Assembly: GCF_030124325.1 (NCBI RefSeq)
Contig: NZ_JASKLR010000008.1
Coordinates: 199,036-263,035 of the forward strand
Length of the DNA stretch: 64,000 bases
From: Sinorhizobium sp. 8-89
GTDB lineage: Bacteria > Pseudomonadota > Alphaproteobacteria > Rhizobiales > Rhizobiaceae
Reading direction: 5' to 3'
The notes below the pieces were generated by a model that saw nothing but the letters and a program-made list of their open reading frames with translations, did not search any database and was not told the DNA's origin. The position numbers were made by a program, and so were the translations under genes. Below, in pieces: positions 38,096 through 46,050 of the stretch. Numbering within the stretch: position 1 is the first letter of the stretch; every line of letters begins with the position of its first letter.

Positions 38096-39268
38096 ATGAA
38101 ACGGACCATTCTCGCCGCGCTGGCGGCATTGGTAATGAGCGGGACAGCCGAGGCCGACACGATCAAGGTCGGCGTCATCGGACCCTTCTCAGGCCCCTTC
38201 GCGCTGCAGGGCAAGAACTTCAAGGCCGGCATCGACGCCTATATGGCGCTGAACGGCAGCAAGGTCGGCGACGACGACATCGAGGTCATCTACCGGGATG
38301 TTCCGCAGGCGGATCCGGCCCAGTCCAAGGCATTGGCGCAGGAGCTCGTCGTCAAGGAGGGCGTGCAGTATCTCGCCGGCTTCTATTTCACGCCTGACGC
38401 GATGGCGGTGACGCCGCTGCTCGAGCAGGGGAATGTGCCGCTGGTGATCATGAATGCTGCGACCTCGGCGATCGTCACCAAGAGCCCGCTGGTCGTGCGC
38501 ACCTCGTTCACGCTCTGGCAGACCTCCACGCCGATCGCCAAGGTCGCAAAGGACGCCGGCGTCTCGAAGGTTATTTCGGTCGTCAGCGACTACGGCCCGG
38601 GCGTCGACGCTGAGAACGCCTTCAAGAAGGGGTACGAAGCAGTGGGCGGTGAGATCGTCGAGGCGATCCGGATGCCACTCGCCACCAACGATTTCTCGCC
38701 GATCATGCAGCGCATCAAGGATTCGGGCGCGGAGGGCGTCTTCGCCTTCCTGCCGTCCGGTCCGACGACGCTCGGTTTCGTCAAGGCCTACAACGAAAAC
38801 AGGCTCAAGGATGCAGGCATCAAGCTCTTTGCGCCCGGCGACCTGACGCAGGAGTCCGACCTTCCGGCTCTGGGTGAAGCCGCGCTCGGCCTTCAGACGA
38901 CGTTCCACTATGCGGTCTCGCACGACTCGCCGGAAAACAAGACGTTTGTCGAGGCGGCCGGCAAGGCGATCGGTAATCCCGCCGAACTTTCCTTCCCTGC
39001 CGTCGGCGCCTATGACGGCATGCATGTCATCTACAAGATGATAGAGGCGACCGGCGGCGAGCAGGACGCGCAAAAGGCGGTCGACGCCGTCAAGGGGCTT
39101 TCCTGGACGAGCCCACGCGGACCGGTCTCGATCGACCCGGAATCGCGCCACATCATCCAGAACATCTATCTGCGCGAGGTCGCCAAAGCCGAAGATGGAT
39201 CCTATTACAACAAGGAGATTCAGACTTTCGAAAAGCAGGGCGACCCTGGCCTTGCGGCGCTGAAGTAG
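38096..39268 (+). CDS. Liv-type ABC transporter substrate-binding protein
   Basis: The 390-residue protein has a signal peptide (MKRTILAALAALVMSGTAEA) and the type I periplasmic-binding fold of the branched-chain amino acid/aromatic group (KVGVIGPFSGPFALQGKNFK). GGGGAGG lies before ATG 38096. The next four genes complete the transporter. Because it follows pobA, the ligand is plausibly an aromatic acid such as 4-hydroxybenzoate; relatives in other alphaproteobacteria bind aromatic compounds. This is inference. Confidence 0.9.
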   Translation: MKRTILAALAALVMSGTAEADTIKVGVIGPFSGPFALQGKNFKAGIDAYMALNGSKVGDDDIEVIYRDVPQADPAQSKALAQELVVKEGVQYLAGFYFTPDAMAVTPLLEQGNVPLVIMNAATSAIVTKSPLVVRTSFTLWQTSTPIAKVAKDAGVSKVISVVSDYGPGVDAENAFKKGYEAVGGEIVEAIRMPLATNDFSPIMQRIKDSGAEGVFAFLPSGPTTLGFVKAYNENRLKDAGIKLFAPGDLTQESDLPALGEAALGLQTTFHYAVSHDSPENKTFVEAAGKAIGNPAELSFPAVGAYDGMHVIYKMIEATGGEQDAQKAVDAVKGLSWTSPRGPVSIDPESRHIIQNIYLREVAKAEDGSYYNKEIQTFEKQGDPGLAALK

Positions 39269-39335
39269 CGACGGTCGGCTATTTCGATGCGGGGTCGCCG
39301 TGATGCCCCGCATCATCGGGAAACAGGATGTGCAC

Positions 39336-40199
39336 ATGCAAACCGTCTTCAGCATAGCGGTCGACGCGCTCGCTTACGGCATGGTGCTGTTCGTGATTTC
39401 GATCGGTCTTTCCGTCACCATGGGGCTTATGCGGGTGGTCAATCTCGCTCATGGCGCCTTCGCCATGATCGGCGGCTACATTGCTTCCTATGCGGCGCGG
39501 GACATGGGTCTCGGCTATGGGTTCGCATTGATGATTGCGGTCTTCGGCACGATTCTGATCGCCATCCCGATCGAGCGGCTGCTTTATCGCCGCATCTACG
39601 GGGCGCCGGAACTGACGCAGGTCTTGATGACGATCGGTATCACTTTCTGCATCATCGGCATCGCCAACTATGTTTTCGGTCCGACGCTGAAGACGATCCC
39701 GCTGCCGTCGGGGCTCCGGGGGTCCGTTGATCTCGGCTTCCGTTCGATCGCCACGCACCGTCTGTTCGCGATCCTTTGCGGTCTCGCCGTTGCCGCCGCT
39801 CTCTGGTACGCGATCGAAAAGACCGCTTTCGGCGTGAAGCTGAGGGCCGCCGTCGACAACGCCGCGATGGCAGCAGCCCTCGGGGTGCGCACCGAAATTG
39901 TCTATGCGGTGAGCTTTGCCGTTGCCGTAGGCCTAGCCGCCCTGGGTGGCGTGGTGGGCGCCGAACTGCTCCCGGTCGAACCCTATTACGCCCTGCGATA
40001 TATGGTGACCTTCCTGGTCGTCGTTTCCGTCGGCGGGGCGGGCTCGATACCGGGCGCCCTTGTAGCCTGCCTGTTGCTCGGCGGCATCGATACGGCGGGT
40101 CGCTACCTGGTGCCGGAATTCGGCGAGTTCTTCTTCTATCTCGCCGTCATCGCAATCGTGTGCGTTTTCCCGCGCGGCCTTGCCGGGAGGACGAGATAG
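39336..40199 (+). CDS. Liv-type ABC transporter permease (LivH-like)
   Basis: The 287-residue membrane protein has about eight hydrophobic segments and the LivH motif pattern (SIGLSVTMGLMRVVNLAHGA near the N-terminus, SVGGAGSIPGALVA in the EAA-like loop). I chose ATG 39336, preceded by AGGA; an in-frame ATG at 39300 is less well placed. Its stop overlaps the start of the second permease. Confidence 0.9.
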   Translation: MQTVFSIAVDALAYGMVLFVISIGLSVTMGLMRVVNLAHGAFAMIGGYIASYAARDMGLGYGFALMIAVFGTILIAIPIERLLYRRIYGAPELTQVLMTIGITFCIIGIANYVFGPTLKTIPLPSGLRGSVDLGFRSIATHRLFAILCGLAVAAALWYAIEKTAFGVKLRAAVDNAAMAAALGVRTEIVYAVSFAVAVGLAALGGVVGAELLPVEPYYALRYMVTFLVVVSVGGAGSIPGALVACLLLGGIDTAGRYLVPEFGEFFFYLAVIAIVCVFPRGLAGRTR

Positions 40200-41206
40200 T
40201 GACCATGGCGACGGTGAACGACACACTAGCAGCGGCACGTGGCAATCGGCGAAAACTCGGCCGTGACCTCGCCGGCCTTTCCGTGATCCTCGCACTTGCC
40301 GTCGTCGGCTACCTTTTGTTTCCAGACAACCTGGCCCTGCTCACGCGCATGACGGCGATCGCGCTCCTGGTGCTGTCTCTCGACCTCGTGACCGGCTATT
40401 GCGGAGTGGCGACGCTCGGTCATGCGGCTCTGTTCGGAACCGGCGCCTATGCGGCCGGTATCGCCGCCGTTCATTTCGGCATCACGGATCCGCTGCTCAT
40501 GCTCGCCTGCGGCATTTTTGGCGGTATTGTTGCGGGGCTTCTCTGCGGCATGGTCATCCTCAGAGCCCACGGCCTTCCCCAGCTCGTTCTGTCGATCGCA
40601 CTCATCCATCTGTTTCACGAGTTCAGCAACAAGGCCTCCTCCTGGACCGGGGGCAGCGACGGGCTGGCCGGCATCGCGCCCGATCCGTTGATCGGGCTCT
40701 TCGCGTTCGACCTTTGGGGCCGCACCGCCTATGTGTTCGGCATCGTCCTCCTTGCGGTCGTGTTCACGCTGTTGCGCCTTGTCGTGCGCTCGCCTTTCGG
40801 CATGCTCTGCCGCGGCATCAAGGAGGATCCGATCCGCATTCGTGCGATGGGCGCTTCGCCGAAGGTCACCTTGGTCAAGATGTACATGATTTCCGGCGCG
40901 GTGGCCGGGGCTGGCGGAGCGCTCAACGCCATCTCGACGCAGGTCGTCGGTCTCGACAGCCTCTCCTTCACGCTCTCCGCGGAGAGCCTGGTCATGCTGG
41001 TGCTCGGCGGCACCGGCTCGCTCTTCGGCGCGCTTACCGGCACGATCGTATTCATGTTCTTCGAGGATATCGTTTCGGCTGCCAACCCCTTCCATTGGCT
41101 GACGATGGTCGGTGCCCTGTTGATCGCCGTCGTGCTGTTTGCCCCCAAGGGCCTCTACGGCACGATCGCCGCCGCTGCGATCCGGTGGCGGGAGGCGCGC
41201 CGATGA
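40199..41206 (+). CDS. Liv-type ABC transporter permease (LivM-like)
   Basis: The 335-residue membrane protein has about ten hydrophobic segments and LivM motifs (LDLVTGYCGVATLGHAALFG, the EDPIRIRAMGASP loop, VLGGTGSLFGAL). A GTG at 40199 overlaps the LivH-like stop (TAGTG) and is well spaced from GGGAGG, so I prefer it over ATG 40205. The stop overlaps the next gene by ATGA. Confidence 0.9.
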   Translation: MTMATVNDTLAAARGNRRKLGRDLAGLSVILALAVVGYLLFPDNLALLTRMTAIALLVLSLDLVTGYCGVATLGHAALFGTGAYAAGIAAVHFGITDPLLMLACGIFGGIVAGLLCGMVILRAHGLPQLVLSIALIHLFHEFSNKASSWTGGSDGLAGIAPDPLIGLFAFDLWGRTAYVFGIVLLAVVFTLLRLVVRSPFGMLCRGIKEDPIRIRAMGASPKVTLVKMYMISGAVAGAGGALNAISTQVVGLDSLSFTLSAESLVMLVLGGTGSLFGALTGTIVFMFFEDIVSAANPFHWLTMVGALLIAVVLFAPKGLYGTIAAAAIRWREARR

Positions 41207-41967
41207 GTGCCATCTTCGAGGTTCGGAATCTGAAGCGATCCTTCGGCGGCCTCGCCGTCACCAACGATGTCAGCCTTGCCATGGCGCCCGGCGACCGCGT
41301 GGCACTGATCGGCCCGAACGGTGCCGGAAAGACAACCTTCATCAATCTTGTCACCGGGAACCTGAAGCCCGATTCCGGCAAGGTTCGGATCGGCGGCGAA
41401 GATATCACCCGAGTCAAAGCCATCGGACGCGTTCGGCGGGGGCTCGTGCGATCGTTCCAGGTGACGCGCCTCTTCCAGGACATGACTCCAGCGGAACACG
41501 TGGCGCTTGCAGTCCTGCAGCGCGACGGCCGGGCAGGGCGCTTATTCGGGAATTACCTAGCAATGCCCGAGGTCATGGCGGAAGTCGGCGATCTTATCGG
41601 CAAGCTCGGGTTGCGAGACCAGATGCACCGGCATGTCCGCGAGATCGCCTACGGCCAGCAGCGCCTTTTGGAGATCGCCGTAGCACTGGCGCTGAAGCCG
41701 CGGGTGCTGCTCCTCGACGAACCGGCCGCCGGCGTGCCGCAAAGCGACACGGGCCGTATCGAACAGGCGCTGGCCGACCTTCCGCCCAACCTTGCCGTGC
41801 TAATGATCGAGCATGATATGGACCTTGTCTTCCGCTTCGCTAAGCGGGTGATCGTGCTGGCCGCCGGCACGATCATCTTCGACGGTTCGCCGTCGGACGT
41901 GACCAAGGATCCGCGGGTACGTGAAGCCTATCTCGGGAGTTATGCCAATGCCGGCCACGACGCTTGA
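41203..41967 (+). CDS. Liv-type ABC transporter ATP-binding protein (LivG-like)
   Basis: The 254-residue ATPase has Walker A GPNGAGKTT, the LivG-type RSFQVTRLFQDMT Q-loop region, signature YGQQRLLEIAVALA, Walker B VLLLDEPAAGV and the H-loop MIEHDMDLV. It overlaps the LivM-like gene by 4 bases and the LivF-like gene by 20 bases. Confidence 0.92.
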   Translation: MSAIFEVRNLKRSFGGLAVTNDVSLAMAPGDRVALIGPNGAGKTTFINLVTGNLKPDSGKVRIGGEDITRVKAIGRVRRGLVRSFQVTRLFQDMTPAEHVALAVLQRDGRAGRLFGNYLAMPEVMAEVGDLIGKLGLRDQMHRHVREIAYGQQRLLEIAVALALKPRVLLLDEPAAGVPQSDTGRIEQALADLPPNLAVLMIEHDMDLVFRFAKRVIVLAAGTIIFDGSPSDVTKDPRVREAYLGSYANAGHDA

Positions 41968-42661
41968 GGTCGAAAACCTGTCCGCGGGCTACGGGCCGAC
42001 GCGGGTGCTCGAAGGCATTTCGTTTTCGGTGCCGGCCGGCGCGCGTCTCGCGGTGCTCGGGCGTAACGGCATGGGGAAAACGACGCTGCTGGCGACGCTC
42101 GCCGGCCAGACGCGCCGATACGAAGGGCGCATCCGCATCGGCGAGACCGATGTCACCGCGCTGCCAAGCGCGTCGCGGGCCTTGAGTGGTCTCGGCTTCG
42201 TGCCGCAGGCGCGCTGCGTCTTTCCGACCCTAACTGTCGAGGAAAACCTCTTCGTCGGGCTCAAGGGCCGACCGAAGAGCGCGCTCAAGGAAGCCTATGA
42301 CATGTTTCCGCGCCTCCATGAGCGGCGCAGGAATCTCGGCTCGCAACTCTCCGGCGGAGAGCAACAGATGCTGTCGACCGCCCGCTCGATCCTCGGACGG
42401 CCATCGGTGTTGCTGCTGGACGAGCCGCTCGAAGGCCTGGCACCGGTCATCTGCGAAGAGCTCATGAAGGTCTTTGCCGAGCTTGCCAGAACCGGCGACA
42501 TGACAATACTGCTCGTCGAACAGCGAATACAGAGCGCGCTGGATTTTGCCGACCATGTCGTCGTGCTGGAGCGGGGACGGATCGCTTGGACCGGAACGCC
42601 GGAAACGCTCTCGCAGGATCACACGGCCGTCGAACGACTGCTGGGTGTGGGTTTACATTAG
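41948..42661 (+). CDS. Liv-type ABC transporter ATP-binding protein (LivF-like)
   Basis: The 237-residue ATPase has Walker A GRNGMGKTT (the LivF form), FVPQARCVFPTLTVEENL, signature LSGGEQQMLSTARSI, Walker B VLLLDEPLEGLAP and LVEQRI. I chose ATG 41948, 8 bases after GGGAG; an ATG at 41942 is too close to the ribosome site. It completes the five-gene transporter downstream of pobA. Confidence 0.92.
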   Translation: MPATTLEVENLSAGYGPTRVLEGISFSVPAGARLAVLGRNGMGKTTLLATLAGQTRRYEGRIRIGETDVTALPSASRALSGLGFVPQARCVFPTLTVEENLFVGLKGRPKSALKEAYDMFPRLHERRRNLGSQLSGGEQQMLSTARSILGRPSVLLLDEPLEGLAPVICEELMKVFAELARTGDMTILLVEQRIQSALDFADHVVVLERGRIAWTGTPETLSQDHTAVERLLGVGLH

Positions 42662-42931
42662 CGACCGGCGCTGTGACCCCTCGTTCTCTCGCGGAGTCAC
42701 CTGCCACTCCGGAAGCGGAAGTGATGAGGCGACTTTCGACATCCCGGATCCGCAGGCTTTTGTGAACATGGTGCTCCATCTCGTGAGATACTGCGCTTGG
42801 CTGTCCAATCGGGCGGGGCGGCAAAACGGCTTTGATAGTTCGCCAATCAGCACCAGATCTGTGCAGGGGACTCGCTCGATCGACCATGTGCCCTAAGTCA
42901 CCGGCAAGTTGGTGATGCCAGGAGTTTGGAG

Positions 42932-43306
42932 ATGGGTACTAGAACCGGTGGATGCCTGTGCGGAGCCGTGCGCTACCAGGTAAGCGGTGAACCGCTGCGA
43001 GTGGGGCTCTGCCATTGCGCGGACTGCCGCAAGGAAAGTGGCTCATCGTTCGTAACATTCGCGGTCTGGTCCACGCGCGCATTCTCGAGCAGTGGCAAGG
43101 TCAAGGTTTTCGCCGGACGAGGATTTTGTCCTGTCTGTGGATCTCGTCTATTCAATCCAGGAGAGGAGGAGATCGAAATCCGCGTTGGCTCGCTAGATGA
43201 CGCTCCTGCTGCTCTTCGGCCGCAATACGAGATCTGGGTTACCAGGCGCGAACCTTGGCTTCATTCCCTTTCGGTGCAGCAGTTTCTGAGAGATCGAGTG
43301 CTCTGA
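42932..43306 (+). CDS. GFA/CENP-V-family zinc protein
   Basis: The 124-residue protein has the zinc-binding layout of the glutathione-dependent formaldehyde-activating enzyme family: GGCLCGAVRY, then CHCADCRKESGSSF, then FCPVCGSRLF. The family contains many members without proven formaldehyde activity. AGGAG lies 7 bases before ATG 42932. Its 3' end overlaps the antisense PAS relic. Confidence 0.88.
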   Translation: MGTRTGGCLCGAVRYQVSGEPLRVGLCHCADCRKESGSSFVTFAVWSTRAFSSSGKVKVFAGRGFCPVCGSRLFNPGEEEIEIRVGSLDDAPAALRPQYEIWVTRREPWLHSLSVQQFLRDRVL

Positions 43307-43560
43307 CCAACCTTCCCGCGGCGAGACTGGGTGGAAATCAGCCACTCTTCGAAGTCTGCAGCGTGGATGACAGTACCGCGTTTGGCATGAAAGTTCCGCC
43401 GCATCAGATCGGGCCAAAATGGTGTCTCATCCGGCTCGATGAAACAGGCCGTCCGGAAAGCATTGTTCGCATAACGAAGTCGGCCAAACTCGTCGTAGGC
43501 CGCCACAAGAACAGGGGAGGACTCGTATAGTTCAGATAGTCGCGTGATGTCCTTATCCAT
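43261..43560 (-). pseudogene. Truncated PAS-domain sensor protein, N-terminal fragment
   Basis: The 99-residue frame begins MDKDITRLSELYESSPVLVA then YANNAFRTACFIEPDETPF, a PAS-type opening seen at the start of rhizobial GGDEF sensors. After SRRGKVG the text loses its pattern (STRSLRNCCTERE) and stops, running into the antisense GFA gene. The rest of the PAS domain and any output domain are missing, so this is best read as a remnant. Confidence 0.5.
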
Positions 43561-43831
43561 GACCCGACTTTAGACGATCGTCGTTAACGCAAGTGGTCGG
43601 TAGAGTCAGATTTTCAGCAGAGTTTGCGACCTCTGCACAGCGTGATGTCGAGAAAACGGCCGCTAGCTGCTTCATGGGCGATCCACGTTGACCAGAATGA
43701 AATTGCCAAGAATGCAGGCCGCGTCGAGTCCACGAAGTCTTATGCTGAGGCTGTCTGAGGACTGGAAAATCCCCGCTACCCCACCAACATCTACATCATC
43801 ATCAACAAGCTTTGATTGGAGGGTCAAAGAG

Positions 43832-44047
43832 ATGGTGTTGTTTTCCGATTTCGTTATCGATGAAGACGAGTTGTCGATGCTGCGACGCGTTCACGACCAC
43901 GCCTGTTCGTTTAAGGAATTGGAACCGGAAAGCGAGGAGGGCGCCGAAATTGGCAAGATGCTTTTCCATTTGTATCGGCAGGGTATTCGCGATGAGCTTG
44001 CCCTGATGCAAATGCTTACAAATGGAGCACATCCAATTTGTTTGTGA
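43832..44047 (+). CDS. Small hypothetical protein, 71 residues
   Basis: From ATG 43832, preceded by GGAGGG at about 10 bases, the product is acidic and helical (VIDEDELSMLRRVHDHACSF, then KMLFHLYRQGIRDELAL). The frame is open upstream to 43688, but the extra residues are low complexity and unlikely to be real. The family is not recognised. Confidence 0.5.
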   Translation: MVLFSDFVIDEDELSMLRRVHDHACSFKELEPESEEGAEIGKMLFHLYRQGIRDELALMQMLTNGAHPICL

Positions 44048-44120
44048 CGACGGAGCGGGCACGTGCTTGTTGGCCGCGCTCACCACCTGACGTTCTCATG
44101 TGTTCGCGTTGTAGCCGGCG

Positions 44121-44330
44121 TCAATGCGACGCCTCGGCGTCCTGATGATTTCGGCCGGTTTCCTCATCGTCTAAACGTTGGAGGAGATCGATGAACGTGT
44201 CGGACAACGGCTGGACTTGGAACACAGGGAGGGATCGGAGGAATTCAGAGTTTCGAGCTGTTTCCATTTGCAGCCGGATCCGCGAGGCAAGATTACCATT
44301 GGTCACAGCTTCGCTCCCAAATAAGCTCAA
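44121..44330 (-). CDS. Small protein with a NepR-like motif (uncertain)
   Basis: The 69-residue frame starts at TTG 44330. It contains [17 protein letters not shown], which resembles the PxPDRFxxLLxxLD motif of NepR-family anti-sigma factors of the alphaproteobacterial general stress response. No EcfG sigma factor or PhyR gene is nearby, the start is weak, and the N-terminal part is not typical. It may be a real small protein or a chance match. Confidence 0.35.
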   Translation of the reverse strand: MSLFGSEAVTNGNLASRIRLQMETARNSEFLRSLPVFQVQPLSDTFIDLLQRLDDEETGRNHQDAEASH

Positions 44331-44389
44331 CCGCGCATATGCGAGATTGTTCCGGGTGCATCTCTGTGTGTTCCGGCCATTTCACGGTC

Positions 44390-44645
44390 TTGAGGAGATG
44401 GGCGGCCGCCGCCGTCGCCATCATCCTCACCGGCCACCACCCCCGCCAATCATCACCGAGCGCTTCTTTCGCCTGCGGATCATCCAGTCGGCTGACGTCC
44501 ACGAGATTCGACGGCCCCTCGATCTCGAGCTTCATCAGATCAAGGAGATTCGTCCCGCCGCTGATGAAGCGGCGTCCGGTGAGCGGCGGACCGCAGCAGC
44601 AGCCTGCCGCAACGTCTGAGGGCGCTCCTAGGTGAAGGACTTCAT
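44390..44645 (-). pseudogene. Relic of molybdenum-hydroxylase FAD subunit (PaoB/YagS type)
   Basis: From ATG 44645 the minus strand reads MKSFT, a TAG stop, then [20 protein letters not shown]. After a frameshift it continues [20 protein letters not shown] then [21 protein letters not shown] is the FAD-binding signature of the medium subunit of xanthine dehydrogenase-like aldehyde oxidoreductases. The text loses similarity after about 60 residues, so most of the gene is deleted. Confidence 0.7.
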
Positions 44646-44649
44646 CGAT

Positions 44650-44981
44650 CATGCGTCCTCGGCGGCATCACGGATGGCAGCGAGGATGTTGGGATAGGCG
44701 GTGCAGCGGCAGATATGCCGCTCATGCGTTCACGGGTCTCGGGGTCGCTGAGGGGGGCCGCGTCTGCCGATGGATCGGCAGTCACATAGCTCGGCCACCC
44801 GCTTCCACCTCGCTTAGCCCGACTGCCGAGCAGAGCTCCCCCCCCGGCGTGCAATAGCAGTAATGGAAGCCGCCATGAGCGATGAAGGAGGCCCGCATGG
44901 GGTCCAGTTCGTCGCGGCCGGCCACCGTCGAACGCGGTGATGGCGTCGCCCTCGCGCATGGCGGCCAGGTCTCGACAGGCC
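44650..44981 (-). pseudogene. Relic of molybdenum-hydroxylase [2Fe-2S] subunit (PaoA/YagT type)
   Basis: Minus-strand pieces in different frames follow the small-subunit order: CRDLAAMREGDAITAFDG, then GRDELDPMRASFIAHGGF then YCYCTPG and LCSAVG, then SDPETRERMSG, then [20 protein letters not shown] (the cysteine loop and final helix). At least two frameshifts separate them. The first half with the plant-type ferredoxin cysteines is missing; the relic begins right at the end of the upstream ABC ATPase gene. The FAD-subunit relic follows in the usual operon order. Confidence 0.7.
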
Positions 44982-44983
44982 GT

Positions 44984-46030
44984 TCAATTGACGCGATTGC
45001 CGTCCGCCGAAAACAGATGAAGCTTCGAAAGATCGGGCGCGACCGTGATCCGCTGACCGGGTTCCAGATTGATCCGATCCCGTAGCACGAGATTGGCGTC
45101 CGCCGATCCGATTTTAACGAGCACATGCGTTTCCGCTCCGGTCGGCTCCACGACGAAGACGGTCGCGGGCACGCCGCTCTCCGCTATGACGAGATGTTCC
45201 GGGCGGATACCGTAGACTTTCGGCGCTTCCCCGCGGTAGCCGGGCGGCAGCGGCAGAGCGATCGTGCCATCGACGACGAACTCTCCGTTCATGATTGCGC
45301 CTTCGAATAGGTTCATCGCCGGTGAACCGATGAAGGTCGCGACGAAGGTGTTGGCCGGGCGATCGTAGAGTTCGAGCGGCTTGCCAATCTGCTCGACATT
45401 ACCGCCGCGCATCACGACGATCCGGTCCGCCATGGTCATCGCCTCGATCTGGTCATGGGTGACGTAGACCGTCGTCGTCTTCAGGCGCTGGTGCAGATCC
45501 TTAATCTCGGCGCGCATGGTGACGCGCAGCTTGGCGTCGAGATTGGAAAGCGGTTCGTCGAACAGGAAGACCTGCGGATGACGCACGATCGCGCGTCCCA
45601 TCGCGACGCGCTGACGCTGGCCGCCGGAAAGCTGTTTCGGCAGGCGGTCGAGCAGCGGCCCGAGGGCCAGGATATCGGCCGCTTCGCGCACGCGCGTTTC
45701 GATCGCTGCCTTGCCTTCGCCCTTGAGCTTCAGCGCGAAGCCCATGTTTTCCGCCACCGTCATGTGGGGGTAGAGCGCATAACTCTGGAAGACCATGGCG
45801 ATGTCGCGCTCCTTCGGCGCGACGTCATTGACGACGCGGCCGCCGATGCGGATCTCGCCGCCGCTGATGTCCTCGAGCCCTGCGAGCATGCGCAAGAGGG
45901 TCGACTTGCCGCAGCCGGAAGGGCCGACGAGGGTGACGAACTCGCCATCTTCGATGTCCATGGAGACACCGTGGATTACCGGCACGGCGCCGTATTGCTT
46001 GCGAACCTGTTCGATCGTGACGGATGCCAT
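44984..46030 (-). CDS. Sugar ABC transporter ATP-binding protein (UgpC/MsmX type)
   Basis: The 348-residue ATPase has Walker A GPSGCGKST at about 36-44, signature LSGGQRQRVAMGRA, Walker B VFLFDEPLSNLD, H-loop VTHDQIEAM, and the C-terminal OB-type domain of the UgpC/MalK group (GIRPEHLVI, then LVKIGSADANLVLRDR). GGGAGGAAG lies before ATG 46030. It is the last gene of the minus-strand sugar operon, 20 bases after the GH32 gene. Its 3' end abuts the PaoA-type relic. Confidence 0.92.
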   Translation of the reverse strand: MASVTIEQVRKQYGAVPVIHGVSMDIEDGEFVTLVGPSGCGKSTLLRMLAGLEDISGGEIRIGGRVVNDVAPKERDIAMVFQSYALYPHMTVAENMGFALKLKGEGKAAIETRVREAADILALGPLLDRLPKQLSGGQRQRVAMGRAIVRHPQVFLFDEPLSNLDAKLRVTMRAEIKDLHQRLKTTTVYVTHDQIEAMTMADRIVVMRGGNVEQIGKPLELYDRPANTFVATFIGSPAMNLFEGAIMNGEFVVDGTIALPLPPGYRGEAPKVYGIRPEHLVIAESGVPATVFVVEPTGAETHVLVKIGSADANLVLRDRINLEPGQRITVAPDLSKLHLFSADGNRVN

Positions 46031-46050
46031 GACTTCCTCCCTATTTTCCG

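Noticed and set aside
39776..41206. 476-residue version of the LivM-like protein
   Set aside because: The first 140 residues are a shadow of the LivH-like gene; the GTG at 40199 with GGGAGG upstream gives the normal length.
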